Notes under the pieces: generated by a model | What the model was told of the DNA's origin: nothing | The model's input: only the letters and a program-made list of their open reading frames with translations | Databases searched by the model: none | Program-made: the position numbers and the translations under genes | In this document: positions 33,835-41,998 of the stretch, piece after piece | Numbering within the stretch: the stretch's first letter is position 1 | How the letters are laid out: each line of letters opens with the position of its first letter | From: Catenibacterium sp. co_0103 | GTDB lineage: Bacteria > Bacillota_I > Bacilli_A > Erysipelotrichales > Coprobacillaceae | Assembly (NCBI RefSeq): GCF_004168205.1 | Contig: NZ_RCYB01000002.1 | Location: 3,508-67,507, forward strand | Direction: 5' to 3' | Length of the DNA stretch: 64,000 bases

Positions 33835-33854
33835 CTATTTCATTCCTTTCTTAA

Positions 33855-34085
33855 CTATTCTAAAAAATATTTACTAAATTCATCATCAGTGAATGTAATC
33901 ATCGTAGGATCTACTCGTTGGATATTTCCTTTTCTATCTTCGATTAGAGCGAATACATGACTAATCTGTCCTCCTAGATGTCCACCAATAGCGACAGAAG
34001 GACCAATAACATTCGAAAACTGTTCGAGGCAGTGAAATAGATAATTTTCATTTTTATATCTGCATGTTCTATAAATATTTGGCAT
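33855..34085 (-). CDS. hypothetical early phage protein
   Basis: 76 residues from the ATG at 34085 (AGGAGAGG upstream). It contains GPSVAIGGHLGGQISHVFAL and ends DDEFSKYFLE. I recognise no domain. It belongs to a run of small, tightly spaced early genes between RepO-like and SSB genes, each with its own ribosome site. Confidence 0.55.
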   Translation of the reverse strand: MPNIYRTCRYKNENYLFHCLEQFSNVIGPSVAIGGHLGGQISHVFALIEDRKGNIQRVDPTMITFTDDEFSKYFLE

Positions 34086-34097
34086 AATCATCCTCTC

Positions 34098-34472
34098 CTA
34101 TCTGATAAATAAGTAAATCATTAACGCTAGTGTAGCAACATATGCTGCTGCGAGAATAAAGAAATCTCTGTTAGCCTTTTTACAGTTTTTAACAAGTTTA
34201 TTATTCAAATTCTGAAGATCATATATCTTTTTTGAGTCCCCATTGTAAATATTCAACAGAGTTTGGTTTGCCTTGAAAAGGCTCTTGCACTTTCTTTTAA
34301 GTGTGTTGTTTTCTTTTTTTAAATCTTGGCATGCTTCTTCTAGTTCTCTATATTCTTCGTTTGCATCTTCCAACTCTTCTTCTAAGCAATGCTTTTCACT
34401 TTCTAGTTCTTCAATCTGACTTTGTAATTCTGTAATCTGTTCCTGGTGTAATTCCATTGAAATAGTGTTCAT
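34098..34472 (-). CDS. coiled-coil protein with C-terminal membrane anchor
   Basis: 124 residues. Residues 5-90 form a long heptad coiled-coil (ELQSQIEELESEKHCLEEEL). The last 22 residues are hydrophobic (FILAAAYVATLALMIYLFI), a tail anchor. It may tether a complex to the membrane or form a superinfection barrier. The role is unknown. Confidence 0.65.
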   Translation of the reverse strand: MNTISMELHQEQITELQSQIEELESEKHCLEEELEDANEEYRELEEACQDLKKENNTLKRKCKSLFKANQTLLNIYNGDSKKIYDLQNLNNKLVKNCKKANRDFFILAAAYVATLALMIYLFIR

Positions 34473-34478
34473 GTTATT

Positions 34479-34793
34479 TTACTGTTCTCCTTTCGCTTCT
34501 AAGTCTTCAATGTAATCATCATTTTTATGCGCAGTTAAATATCGCAATAATTCTGTATCGGAAGTATTAGGACTATAATATAGATCATCAGGATAAAAGA
34601 ACTTAGTAAACTGCGTATACCATCCACTTTTTTTAAAATATTTATTAAAACCCATCACTTGAATTTTTCTGACATATAGTTTAGGTGTTAATTTTAAAGT
34701 CAGCATTTTAATATCAGGTGTTAAATACTCAACTTCCCAGTTCTTCTCATTTCTTAAGAATGAGGTTCTCTCTTCTTTATTCTTCAGCATCAT
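34479..34793 (-). CDS. hypothetical early phage protein
   Basis: 104 residues from the ATG at 34793 (GAGG 6 bases upstream), overlapping the preceding gene by 17 bases. Contains LRNEKNWEVEYLTPDIKMLT and a tyrosine-rich middle. No domain recognised. Typical small early gene of this phage type. Confidence 0.5.
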   Translation of the reverse strand: MMLKNKEERTSFLRNEKNWEVEYLTPDIKMLTLKLTPKLYVRKIQVMGFNKYFKKSGWYTQFTKFFYPDDLYYSPNTSDTELLRYLTAHKNDDYIEDLEAKGEQ

Positions 34794-35244
34794 TGACCAC
34801 CTCACAATTCTCTAAAATATCCTTGATTGCTATTGGTTCTTCATCTTCCTGTTTTATAAATTTGAATAAGTTGTCGAATAACGCTATAGAACAGTATGAA
34901 CTTTCAGGAACCCAACAATTTTCGCGTTTTATCGGTGCGTCTTTAAAGATAAATAAATGATTTATCTTATCTCTTACAATGTATTTATGACCTTTCTTTT
35001 CAGACCATTTTAAAAACTCATATTCCAATTTACTTAATTTGGCAGTCTCTTTATATTCAGAGAGCATCCATTTCATACGCGAAAAACTGCAACCGCAATC
35101 CTCTTCTTCATCAAAAATACAGTCTTCACAGTTAAGACCATCACAGCTTCTTGCAATATTTTGTCCATCTTTTCTAACCGCAAAATAATAGCCTCCTTCT
35201 GTAAGATCTAGTATTACTTTCTTATTCTTTTCCGCATTTAGCAT
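34777..35244 (-). CDS. hypothetical early phage protein with Cys cluster
   Basis: 155 residues. Residues about 28-55 hold CDGLNCEDCIFDEEEDCGCS, a dense Cys-rich segment probably binding a metal, similar to the motifs in the two upstream genes. Good GGAGG site. It is unassigned. The three adjacent Cys-motif proteins look like members of one phage family. Confidence 0.55.
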   Translation of the reverse strand: MLNAEKNKKVILDLTEGGYYFAVRKDGQNIARSCDGLNCEDCIFDEEEDCGCSFSRMKWMLSEYKETAKLSKLEYEFLKWSEKKGHKYIVRDKINHLFIFKDAPIKRENCWVPESSYCSIALFDNLFKFIKQEDEEPIAIKDILENCEVVNDAEE

Positions 35245-35265
35245 ATTAATCTACCTCCAAAATAA

Positions 35266-35463
35266 TTAATCTTCTTTCAACCACTCTTTAATGCTCTGCT
35301 TATTCTTAAGGCAGCATAATGAGCACGAAAATGATTTGACTTCAAGATTGAACTCTTCGCATGATCTATCGCCAAAATAATCACTAGATATACCTAAACA
35401 ACTAATCAGCGAGTTATTCAATACTGCATCTAGTTTCTTTTCATCCACTTCAATCATTGCCAT
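35266..35463 (-). CDS. small Cys-containing early phage protein
   Basis: 65 residues from the ATG at 35463, chosen because AGAGGTG lies 6 bases upstream. FSCSLCCLKNKQSIKEWLKE near the C-terminus resembles the CKSNCPFYSKENFLNWIKK segment of the preceding gene product, so the two are related paralogues. Possibly metal-binding; no function known. Confidence 0.52.
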   Translation of the reverse strand: MAMIEVDEKKLDAVLNNSLISCLGISSDYFGDRSCEEFNLEVKSFSCSLCCLKNKQSIKEWLKED

Positions 35464-35896
35464 CAAGAACACCTCTAACCTTCTCTAACTTTTCTGTTAG
35501 CTCTCTATTTTCACATTCTGCATTGTCTAGATCATATTCGAGGTTGGCGAATATGTTTTCCAAATCAGTGCAGTATCTTTCTAATGCTTCGGCATATTCT
35601 TTATAATTTACTAACGATTTACCTTTTGTGTCTAAAAAAAGGCTAAAATCTCTTTCTTTAGGTCTCTTAACCTCTCTAATGCTTAACTTCTTAGTTGGCT
35701 TCTTAATCCAATTTAAGAAGTTCTCTTTTGAATAGAATGGACAGTTGCTTTTGCAATTGCTAGCGGTACAAGGAACATTGATTTTATTTTCTTCTAGTAC
35801 TTCATTAAAATTGTCACAAATACAATTGCCTTCGACTTCCGTTTCACCAATGAATTTAGCGACTGCTTCTAACTTCCTATCATTCACAATTGTCAT
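35450..35896 (-). CDS. Cys-containing early phage protein
   Basis: 148 residues. NCICDNFNEVLEENKINVPC and SNCKSNCPFYSKENFLNWIK form a probable zinc site, then a coiled-coil C-terminus (LENIFANLEYDLDNAECENR). Its start codon overlaps the stop of the replication gene. AGGAGGGG upstream. Function unknown. Confidence 0.55.
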   Translation of the reverse strand: MTIVNDRKLEAVAKFIGETEVEGNCICDNFNEVLEENKINVPCTASNCKSNCPFYSKENFLNWIKKPTKKLSIREVKRPKERDFSLFLDTKGKSLVNYKEYAEALERYCTDLENIFANLEYDLDNAECENRELTEKLEKVRGVLDGND

Positions 35897-36612
35897 TATA
35901 AATCCCCTCCTAGTTCTTCCGTTAATCGTCTTAATTCTTCTTTATCCTCTTCAGTTACTCTTTTTTTAAGTTTCTTTTTCTTCTGGTACCATTTCTTTTC
36001 TTTTGCTACTGCTAAAGCAAAGTTCTTTAGATTGGTTATTTTCTCAAGTCCATAGAGTTTACATGTTTCTATTACTTCATCGGCAACTTCTTCAAAGTCA
36101 TTTTCAATAAGAAAAGATTTTAAATCAGACAAGTCAGAGTCACTGACAGACAGTCTTCTTTTATTCTTTATTTCTTTTATTCTTTTATTCTTATTACGTC
36201 CTACCTCTTGTCCTACCTCTTGTCCTACCTCTTGTCCTACCTCTTGTCCTACCTCTTGTCCTACCTCTTGTCCTATTTTTAGGACACTTGGTGAGACACG
36301 GTTCTGATATTTATCCCAGTTCTCAACTGTTATAAGAGTGCCTTTTCTAGATATATCTAATTTGATTTTTCCGCACTCTTCTAAGAGATGAAGATATTTA
36401 GTAATAGTGTTTTTTGCCATCCCGCATCTTTCTGATACCTGTCTTAGAGACAAGATACATTGTCCTCTTTTAATAAGCTGGCCATGATGATAGTAATCAA
36501 CAGGATTGGCATGAAGAAGGATGTCAATCCAAAGGTGTAGCATTTTTGAATCATGATAGACTTCGTCGTAGTCCATCATGTATAACTTGATCCATCTTCT
36601 TTTTTCATCCAT
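35896..36612 (-). CDS. phage replication protein, RepO/DnaD-like
   Basis: 238 residues. The N-terminal winged helix (LSLRQVSERCGMAKNTITKYLHLL) is of the type that opens phage replication initiators. The C-terminal 80 residues resemble the DnaD-like helical domain (YGLEKITNLKNFALAVAKEK). Between them lies a run of six GQEV units encoded by 12-bp tandem repeats. Position between RecT and early small genes fits a replication initiator that loads the host helicase. Origin not located, but repeats of this kind can be iterons. Confidence 0.75.
   Translation of the reverse strand: MDEKRRWIKLYMMDYDEVYHDSKMLHLWIDILLHANPVDYYHHGQLIKRGQCILSLRQVSERCGMAKNTITKYLHLLEECGKIKLDISRKGTLITVENWDKYQNRVSPSVLKIGQEVGQEVGQEVGQEVGQEVGQEVGRNKNKRIKEIKNKRRLSVSDSDLSDLKSFLIENDFEEVADEVIETCKLYGLEKITNLKNFALAVAKEKKWYQKKKKLKKRVTEEDKEELRRLTEELGGDL
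36199..36270. repeat. six tandem 12-bp repeats in the replication gene
   Basis: TCCTACCTCTTG is repeated exactly six times, then a partial seventh. In the - strand frame it encodes GQEV units. Being 12 bp, copy number changes keep the frame and only alter linker length. Confidence 0.93.
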
Positions 36613-36635
36613 CTTTCATGTCTTCCTTTCTTTAA

Positions 36636-37589
36636 TTAGAACTGTTCATAATCATAACCATCATCGAAGTCACCGAATTCAGCATCGCCGAAATCAGTAT
36701 TGACTCCAGCATCTTCAAGAACCTTGTCAGATTCTTCATGTGGCTGTAGTGCTTTAGGCGCTGAACTTTCATTTGCGATTGCTTTAGGTGCTTCTTCCTG
36801 TGGTTCTTCCTCGTTTACAAATGTAACAGGAGCATCAACATACTCTTTTGTACCATCACTATTGATTACCGCCATATCAGCATCAATAGCATTCTGCAGA
36901 TCAATTGACATGATACCCCACTTACTGATCAGCTGACGTAGCATAGTCTTGTATGCCATTCCGTCAAAATCTTTAGACCAGAATGTCCAGTTAGTGCCTT
37001 TTCTTTTGTCTGCTGCATATCCTTGAGAATACTTAAGCGCATGTGCTTCCATCTTCTCTTTTGACCAGTACATTGTTTTTCTAAAGCCGTTTGTATATTC
37101 AAACATTGCATAATAGCCGACTGTCTTAGCGTTCTCTCTTACAAGTTCATCATCAATTAATCTGACTTCAATCTCTTCATTAAGAGGGTCGTAACGGATT
37201 AATTCACCTTCCTTAATTGAAATAACATTTAACTTTCTATACTGTCCACTTCTGATGGCTAGCTGAATGTAGCCTTTATAACCTAATTGGAACTGTGCAA
37301 CTGTTCCTCTCTTAGTCTTGTAAGGTACAAAGTAGTACTGTCCTAACTGAGGAGAAGGCGATAAGTTGAGCGCTTCGCCAAGGAATGCAGCAGTAATGAT
37401 ACTATTAGGCTCACACTCCTGAAGCTTTGGATCATTGACAACTGTAGAAGTAATAGAAGCGATGAAACGTGTTCCATTCTTACCGCCAACAACATCATTG
37501 ATTTTTCTCTGTACTGCTGGGCTTGCGATAAAAGTACTGAATTTTGCTTTGTTTGTTGTGTCTTTTCTTAAACTGTTTTTAACTGTCAT
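36636..37589 (-). CDS. recT: RecT-family single-strand annealing protein
   Basis: 317 residues. Hallmarks are ITAAFLGEALNLSPSPQLGQ, YYFVPYKTKRGTVAQFQLGY, and the C-terminal WGIMSIDLQNAIDADMAV. Anneals complementary single strands made by the YqaJ exonuclease encoded two genes upstream. An acidic, Glu/Asp-rich tail (FGDAEFGDFDDGYDYEQF) probably contacts SSB. Standard recombineering-type cassette. Confidence 0.93.
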   Translation of the reverse strand: MTVKNSLRKDTTNKAKFSTFIASPAVQRKINDVVGGKNGTRFIASITSTVVNDPKLQECEPNSIITAAFLGEALNLSPSPQLGQYYFVPYKTKRGTVAQFQLGYKGYIQLAIRSGQYRKLNVISIKEGELIRYDPLNEEIEVRLIDDELVRENAKTVGYYAMFEYTNGFRKTMYWSKEKMEAHALKYSQGYAADKRKGTNWTFWSKDFDGMAYKTMLRQLISKWGIMSIDLQNAIDADMAVINSDGTKEYVDAPVTFVNEEEPQEEAPKAIANESSAPKALQPHEESDKVLEDAGVNTDFGDAEFGDFDDGYDYEQF

Positions 37590-37591
37590 TT

Positions 37592-38851
37592 TTATTTACC
37601 TTCTTTCTTTCTAGGGAATCTTAAATCATAATCGAAACAACCATCATATTTTGCTTTGAGGTAGTCTAGAGATGTTTTCAACTCATTTAGTGCTGCTTTT
37701 GTTCCTACGATTTTACCAACCAACATCTTTAGCTCTTTTTCTTCTGAAGAAACATTCACAGGCTTTTCCTGCTGCTTAACTTCTTCCTTCTTTGCTTCTT
37801 CTTTCTTCTGATGTTCCTGTTCATCTCGTCTATTGATGATTTCTCTAAATCTTCTTTCTAGGAGTGGCTTAATGTCTTCAAAAGAGCCGTCTCTTAACTT
37901 ATCTTTATAGACACTTACATCAATCATCTCTTGATCAACATCAGTTTCTTTACATCTAGCCTCTAAATAGATGTCTAAAGACTCACAGCGCTGCATATAT
38001 GATTTATATGTTTCTTTAGTTCTTTCGCATTCCTGTTTGATTGCATCTACTAATGCTTTGGTTGGTTTCTTGCTGTTGATAAACTTCTTTAATGAACTCC
38101 AGCGTGGATCAATAGAGAAAACCTTAGTTGCACAGTATCCATCAAAGTCATCTCTATGCACATAATAATTAAGAGCCTCATTACAGAGTTTTCTTACAAC
38201 CATTTCATTCTCTGCTACTTCCTTATCTGTAAATTCCTTAATATCACTAGATAATGAACTAATAGAAGCATCAAACATCTTAAGAACTTCTTTCATATCG
38301 TTCTCGAAGTCTGTGTAGACTTTCATCGCTTCTTTTTTGACTGCCTTTTTGCTTTCATTGACATTGTCTTTTTCTTTCTTCAGTTTAGAAACAACATCAG
38401 ATAACTCTTTATAGTTGTCTGCAGTCACTACAATGCCGTCATAGCGCTTCAAATAAGACTTTACAGCCTCTTTGAAGTGTTTTACGTTACATCCTTCAAT
38501 CTGCGCTGGAATGACCTTCACAACGCTTAAACTAGGCATTTCAGCCACTTCATTGACATCGGCATCAATAGGCTGTGTATCTTCTTCTTCAATGATTGCA
38601 TCCCTGAACTTCACCTGTTCGTATCTGATGTCAATCTGCTTGTCAGCGAATACTTCACCATTGTCATTAACTGCAGTGAGTGCTGTAATTGCTCCAAAAG
38701 GCCATGCTAGTTCAGTTACTGGCTTTCCATCTGCAATCTTCTTGTGATCATCAGCAAGCATGACCTTGAGAATCTCAAAATCAATCTTGTCTGTTTCGAT
38801 TCCGATGTGACCGCCATATAAGCGGTCTTTGATTTCTTCCTTAAATCTCAT
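37592..38851 (-). CDS. DUF1351 phage protein
   Basis: 419 residues. Contains VTADNYKELSDVVSKLKKEK, the conserved DUF1351 core, followed by helical segments and a Lys/Glu-rich coiled-coil near the C-terminus. DUF1351 genes always stand between yqaJ and recT in such phages, suggesting a role in the same recombination pathway, but no activity has been shown to my knowledge. AAAGGAG before the ATG. Confidence 0.82.
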   Translation of the reverse strand: MRFKEEIKDRLYGGHIGIETDKIDFEILKVMLADDHKKIADGKPVTELAWPFGAITALTAVNDNGEVFADKQIDIRYEQVKFRDAIIEEEDTQPIDADVNEVAEMPSLSVVKVIPAQIEGCNVKHFKEAVKSYLKRYDGIVVTADNYKELSDVVSKLKKEKDNVNESKKAVKKEAMKVYTDFENDMKEVLKMFDASISSLSSDIKEFTDKEVAENEMVVRKLCNEALNYYVHRDDFDGYCATKVFSIDPRWSSLKKFINSKKPTKALVDAIKQECERTKETYKSYMQRCESLDIYLEARCKETDVDQEMIDVSVYKDKLRDGSFEDIKPLLERRFREIINRRDEQEHQKKEEAKKEEVKQQEKPVNVSSEEKELKMLVGKIVGTKAALNELKTSLDYLKAKYDGCFDYDLRFPRKKEGK

Positions 38852-38863
38852 TCTTTTTCTCCT

Positions 38864-39535
38864 TTAAATAAAATTTGGTTCAATATCTTCCACGATGTGC
38901 TTTTTCCAGAAGGCTTCTTCATCTGCTTCTAGCTGCATTAAATCCAAAAGCACCTCGCTTCTTTCAATTCTTCTAATAATTGTCTTGGTTTCATCGCACC
39001 ACGGCATCATAGCAATAGCGAATAAGACAACGAATTCAGCGCCTGTCACATTCATATAGTGCAAGCACTGACAGTAATATGTCTGAGGCATTGAATCATC
39101 GCCCCACTCTTCTTGGAAGTACTGCCACTTGTTAATGGTTGTTGACTTAATTTCTAAAATCCCTGTTGATCCATCTTCCTTTCGAATAAGAGCGCCGTCC
39201 AAGTTGGCTCGCATCCATTCCTTATCTTTCCTGGATAAGGAGTAATCCTTTGTATCAATGACTTCATAGTCATCACCATAGAGTGCCTCAAACAGGTTGA
39301 ACATTACAGGCTCTAGGCGGTTCCCCATCTCAATAGCGTGATTTGAAACCTGAGGTCTTTTTTGTCTGCCTGTCTTGTCTTCCCAAAGTTCGTGTAAAGT
39401 TGTGTAACGGTTGACACCTTCAATTATGCCGGCATCTGAACCGCCAATCCCCTTCCTTCTCTGAGAGAGCCACCCTTCTTTTGTCTTGGGAATCTCTTCA
39501 TAAATGCAATCGAATAGATTTTTGAATTCAATCAT
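38864..39535 (-). CDS. YqaJ/lambda-type exonuclease
   Basis: 223 residues. The PD-(D/E)XK exonuclease motifs are RRKGIGGSDAG near residue 27, then DGALIRKEDGSTGILEIKST (Asp and the E-x-K triad). It digests one strand of linear DNA for RecT-mediated annealing. Overlaps the upstream hypothetical gene by one base. Part of the yqaJ-DUF1351-recT cassette. Confidence 0.92.
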   Translation of the reverse strand: MIEFKNLFDCIYEEIPKTKEGWLSQRRKGIGGSDAGIIEGVNRYTTLHELWEDKTGRQKRPQVSNHAIEMGNRLEPVMFNLFEALYGDDYEVIDTKDYSLSRKDKEWMRANLDGALIRKEDGSTGILEIKSTTINKWQYFQEEWGDDSMPQTYYCQCLHYMNVTGAEFVVLFAIAMMPWCDETKTIIRRIERSEVLLDLMQLEADEEAFWKKHIVEDIEPNFI

Positions 39536-39957
39536 TAATCAATACCTAAGCGCACCTTTGTGCATTCAAAGCATTCTGGAGAATGAACATATGCATACAG
39601 GTATCTTCTTCTTACTTTGCCTTCAACAGCATCGATTGCATCTACTTCTTCTTTTGAAATCTTTTTGACATCTGAATGACTAATGTTTTTTACAACGAAT
39701 TCATATGCTTCTGATACTTTCATGCCTGTCACATCGATGATTCGAGTTACCGTGTGAGCAGTATCATCAAGATAGATGATTCTGACCCTTGTGGAGTTAT
39801 CCATGTACTGGTGTACTTGGATGTTATATAGATCATCGCCTGTTACTTCATCATAGATTTTTCTGCGTTCAAGCATATCGTCATACATGAATCTATTCAG
39901 TCTACGAGCTAATTCCTCATATGGAGGAAGAGGCTTGTATATATCCCATTTCCACAT
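39535..39957 (-). CDS. hypothetical early phage protein
   Basis: 140 residues, starting MWKWDIYKPLPPYEELARRL. No known domain. Contains TRVRIIYLDDTAHTVTRIID and a C-terminal HSPECFECTKV with two Cys. Sits in the run of early genes before the exonuclease and overlaps it by one base. Confidence 0.55.
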   Translation of the reverse strand: MWKWDIYKPLPPYEELARRLNRFMYDDMLERRKIYDEVTGDDLYNIQVHQYMDNSTRVRIIYLDDTAHTVTRIIDVTGMKVSEAYEFVVKNISHSDVKKISKEEVDAIDAVEGKVRRRYLYAYVHSPECFECTKVRLGID

Positions 39958-39958
39958 A

Positions 39959-40183
39959 TTACATAGCCTCTAAAGCATTAATAACATCTTTAATGAGAGC
40001 CATGCCACTGTCCCCAGTAACATCAATGAACACTTCTTCATTACCTTCATAAAGTCTGACAGTGACCTCTTCATTGCCGTTCTTATCCTTGTGGTAAAGC
40101 ATTTCAGCGATTTCATCTCGCCACTTTCTAGTTCTAGTGAGAGTCTCAAAAAGGCTCTCTAGAATATCTTTCTTATTCTCCAT
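39959..40183 (-). CDS. hypothetical early phage protein
   Basis: 74 residues, overlapping its upstream neighbour by 11 bases. MENKKDILESLFETLTRTRK suggests a helical N-terminus, followed by a beta-rich part (EVTVRLYEGNEEVFIDVTGD). No family recognised. Confidence 0.52.
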   Translation of the reverse strand: MENKKDILESLFETLTRTRKWRDEIAEMLYHKDKNGNEEVTVRLYEGNEEVFIDVTGDSGMALIKDVINALEAM

Positions 40184-40490
40184 CTACGTAATCCCCTTCA
40201 AACAATCTGTCTAGCGCTTCTAAGATATCGGAGATTGTATTTACATCTCCTAATGGTCCAAATGCCTCAATTGCATCATCTGGACTTTCATACACCTTAT
40301 TTATAATTCTATTGAATTCCTTTTTTTCTCCTTCAGCGTCAAACCCATTAGTGAAGCGTCCTTCTTTGGCAGCTTTAACGATGTAAGCAAATAGCAAGAG
40401 GTACTGCCATGTGTTTCCTGTTCCTGTTACTTCACAGTTCCCGTTTTTAATCTCAAGGTGTAGGAATGGTGTTTCTACGTGTTTGATCAT
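40173..40490 (-). CDS. hypothetical early phage protein
   Basis: 105 residues, ATG 3 bases after the membrane protein stop with a GGGGG-type ribosome site. HLEIKNGNCEVTGTGNTWQY is followed by a helical hydrophobic segment (LLLFAYIVKAAKEG). Similar small proteins occur in Firmicutes phage early regions. Role unknown. Confidence 0.55.
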   Translation of the reverse strand: MIKHVETPFLHLEIKNGNCEVTGTGNTWQYLLLFAYIVKAAKEGRFTNGFDAEGEKKEFNRIINKVYESPDDAIEAFGPLGDVNTISDILEALDRLFEGDYVDGE

Positions 40491-40492
40491 GA

Positions 40493-40669
40493 TTATTTAT
40501 CCCCCTTTAATCCGATATATTCCAAAAATAAGATGTTTAATCCTAATGAGAAAGCACTTAAGACATGTGCGGCTGTACTATCCCAATTTGTGCCTGTACT
40601 AATCATTGAAATAACCATGCCTAAAACAAACAAATTAATTGTGATTAATAAGATTCTTTTACTATTCAT
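40493..40669 (-). CDS. 58-residue two-span membrane protein
   Basis: Start at the ATG 40669 with AGAGGAAATT immediately upstream. An open frame extends to 40744 but lacks a site and enters the small-RNA candidate. Two hydrophobic segments (RILLITINLFVLGMVISMI and HVLSAFSLGLNILFLEYIGL) indicate a membrane hairpin. Possibly a superinfection exclusion factor. No family recognised. Confidence 0.6.
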   Translation of the reverse strand: MNSKRILLITINLFVLGMVISMISTGTNWDSTAAHVLSAFSLGLNILFLEYIGLKGDK

Positions 40670-40684
40670 AATTTCCTCTTTCTG

Positions 40685-40693
40685 TGCTATAAT
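40685..40693 (+). promoter_or_regulatory. extended -10 promoter of a candidate small RNA
   Basis: TGCTATAAT on the + strand, opposite to the early operon. The element lies in a perfect inverted repeat GTGCTA-TAAT-TAGCAC (40684-40699), so it may be repressed. Confidence 0.6.
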
Positions 40694-40699
40694 TAGCAC

Positions 40700-40771
40700 T
40701 GTCTGATTTTTATCAATCTTTTCCAAGATTGAGTGGGAGCACACGATGTCTGTCGTGTGTTCTTTTTTTTG
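40700..40771 (+). ncRNA. candidate small RNA in the early region
   Basis: About 70 bases opposite to the early genes. It starts after an extended -10, forms one hairpin CAATCTT-TTCC-AAGATTG (40714-40731) and ends in a second hairpin, CACACGA-TGTCTG-TCGTGTG (40740-40759), followed by eight T. The hairpin has a T run only on the + strand, so a + transcript is meant. No reading frame. It overlaps the leader of the membrane protein gene on the other strand, so antisense control is possible. Confidence 0.55.
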
Positions 40772-40924
40772 TGCTCATAAGCACTTAGCGCCAGGAGACC
40801 GTATACAGTAGGTATGTATAGTCAATGGAATTACCCAAAAAGAGAAATGTTAAATTATGTATTGCAGTTCATTCTACGAATTATTATTTGTCTCCTAGCC
40901 TTAGGTGCCTACGAGCAACTAAAG
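40772..40924. other. non-coding segment with long imperfect inverted repeat
   Basis: The 21 bases at 40779-40799 and 40890-40910 are inverted copies with about 15 matches (including AGGAGAC/GTCTCCT). The 90 bases between hold no frame. It could fold as one long arm in either strand's transcript. Confidence 0.5.
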
Positions 40925-41209
40925 CTATTTATTCAATTGTTTTTCTTTTAGAATCATCTCATGTTCAATATTCGCATTTTTGATGATCCTTTTTTCATCA
41001 ATCCCAAGATAATCGATAACCAGTTTCATCGGCAAATGTCTACTGTCATGAAGTCTTTTACCAGACTTAAGTACTTTCTCGGTCATCTCTTTCTTAAGTC
41101 TAGAAGCCTTTGCTTCACTGCAACTTGCTAAAATCATGATGTCATTTCTATCAGCCCACTGTTTCTTAATCACATCAAACATTTGCAAGTTCGAAGCCTG
41201 TTTACACAT
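40925..41209 (-). CDS. small DNA-binding early phage protein
   Basis: 94 residues from the ATG at 41209, with AAGGAGTG 8 bases upstream. DRNDIMILASCSEAKASRLK reads as a helix-turn-helix like those of excisionase or DUF3173-type phage proteins, then RHLPMKLVIDYLGIDEKRI. It follows the antirepressor gene, overlapping it by 8 bases. May control excision or replication. Function not shown. Confidence 0.58.
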   Translation of the reverse strand: MCKQASNLQMFDVIKKQWADRNDIMILASCSEAKASRLKKEMTEKVLKSGKRLHDSRHLPMKLVIDYLGIDEKRIIKNANIEHEMILKEKQLNK

Positions 41210-41957
41210 TTTTCTCACACTCCTTTGCTAAGAATTTATTGATGAAATACTGCTGACCCTTGCCAGTAACCTTAGGCGTCTTAGTAGTAATATTTACTCC
41301 TGAGCCGTTGACGTAAGAGCCTTCCTTGATTTCAAATAGACCGAGATCCATAGCCTTCTGTGTAGGCATGTTGTAATCAGTGCCCTGGCGCTTGATCAGA
41401 TAGCCTTTTTCTCTGAGCCATGCAAATAAACGCTTCTGACCCATGTCAATGCCATTCTGCTTTAAGATTTTAGCAAGTTCACCAACAAGGATAGATGTAT
41501 GGCTAGTGGCTACTGCATCAGCGAATAATGCTTTAGGTTTCATTTCCTCAATCTGCTTGTCTTTAGCAGCTAAGACATTCTGCGCTTCAATCAGCGCTTT
41601 AGCCATTAATTCTGAGCCACTCAACTCTTTCACTTGGTACTGCCCTGTTTTTCTTAATGTTGGCAAAACTTCACTTGTTACCCAGCGCTTGAATTTCTTG
41701 GCACTTGGTAATTTGCTTGAGAGGACTAAGCTGTATAGACCAGATTCGTTGATGATATACATTTCACGGCTTTGACCTGAGTCGGCGAATCGCCTTGTCA
41801 GCTTATCTTCTCCATCAACATGTTTTTTTAAAGCGTCTGAGGTATCTTTATACCCAAGAATCTTTGCCACATCTTTGCCAACAAACCAAGGCTCACTGTT
41901 AATTAAAAGACTCCTTACTTCATGATTTTCAAAATTAAATAATTGTACTTCGTTCAT
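41202..41957 (-). CDS. phage antirepressor (BRO-N and KilAC domains)
   Basis: 251 residues. BRO-N covers about 1-105 (MNEVQLFNFENHEVRSLLIN, PWFVGKDVAKILGYKDTSDAL), KilAC/ANT about 125-245 (AKILKQNGIDMGQKRLFAWL). Such proteins counter the CI repressor. Transcribed from PR after the cro-like gene, with a third operator copy just before its start, so repressor could bind there too. GGAGAAAC upstream of the ATG. Confidence 0.92.
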   Translation of the reverse strand: MNEVQLFNFENHEVRSLLINSEPWFVGKDVAKILGYKDTSDALKKHVDGEDKLTRRFADSGQSREMYIINESGLYSLVLSSKLPSAKKFKRWVTSEVLPTLRKTGQYQVKELSGSELMAKALIEAQNVLAAKDKQIEEMKPKALFADAVATSHTSILVGELAKILKQNGIDMGQKRLFAWLREKGYLIKRQGTDYNMPTQKAMDLGLFEIKEGSYVNGSGVNITTKTPKVTGKGQQYFINKFLAKECEKNV

Positions 41958-41981
41958 TTTTGTTTCTCCTTTCTCTATGTA

Positions 41982-41998
41982 GTTGCATTTAGTTCAAC
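41982..41998. promoter_or_regulatory. repressor operator copy O3
   Basis: GTTGCATTTAGTTCAAC, 17 bp, matches O1 and O2 of the lysogeny switch at 12 or more positions. It overlaps the end of the cro-like gene and lies upstream of the antirepressor. Confidence 0.65.

Noticed and set aside
36199-36270. CRISPR array
   Set aside because: The 12-bp units are directly adjacent with no spacers, inside a coding frame, and no cas genes are present.
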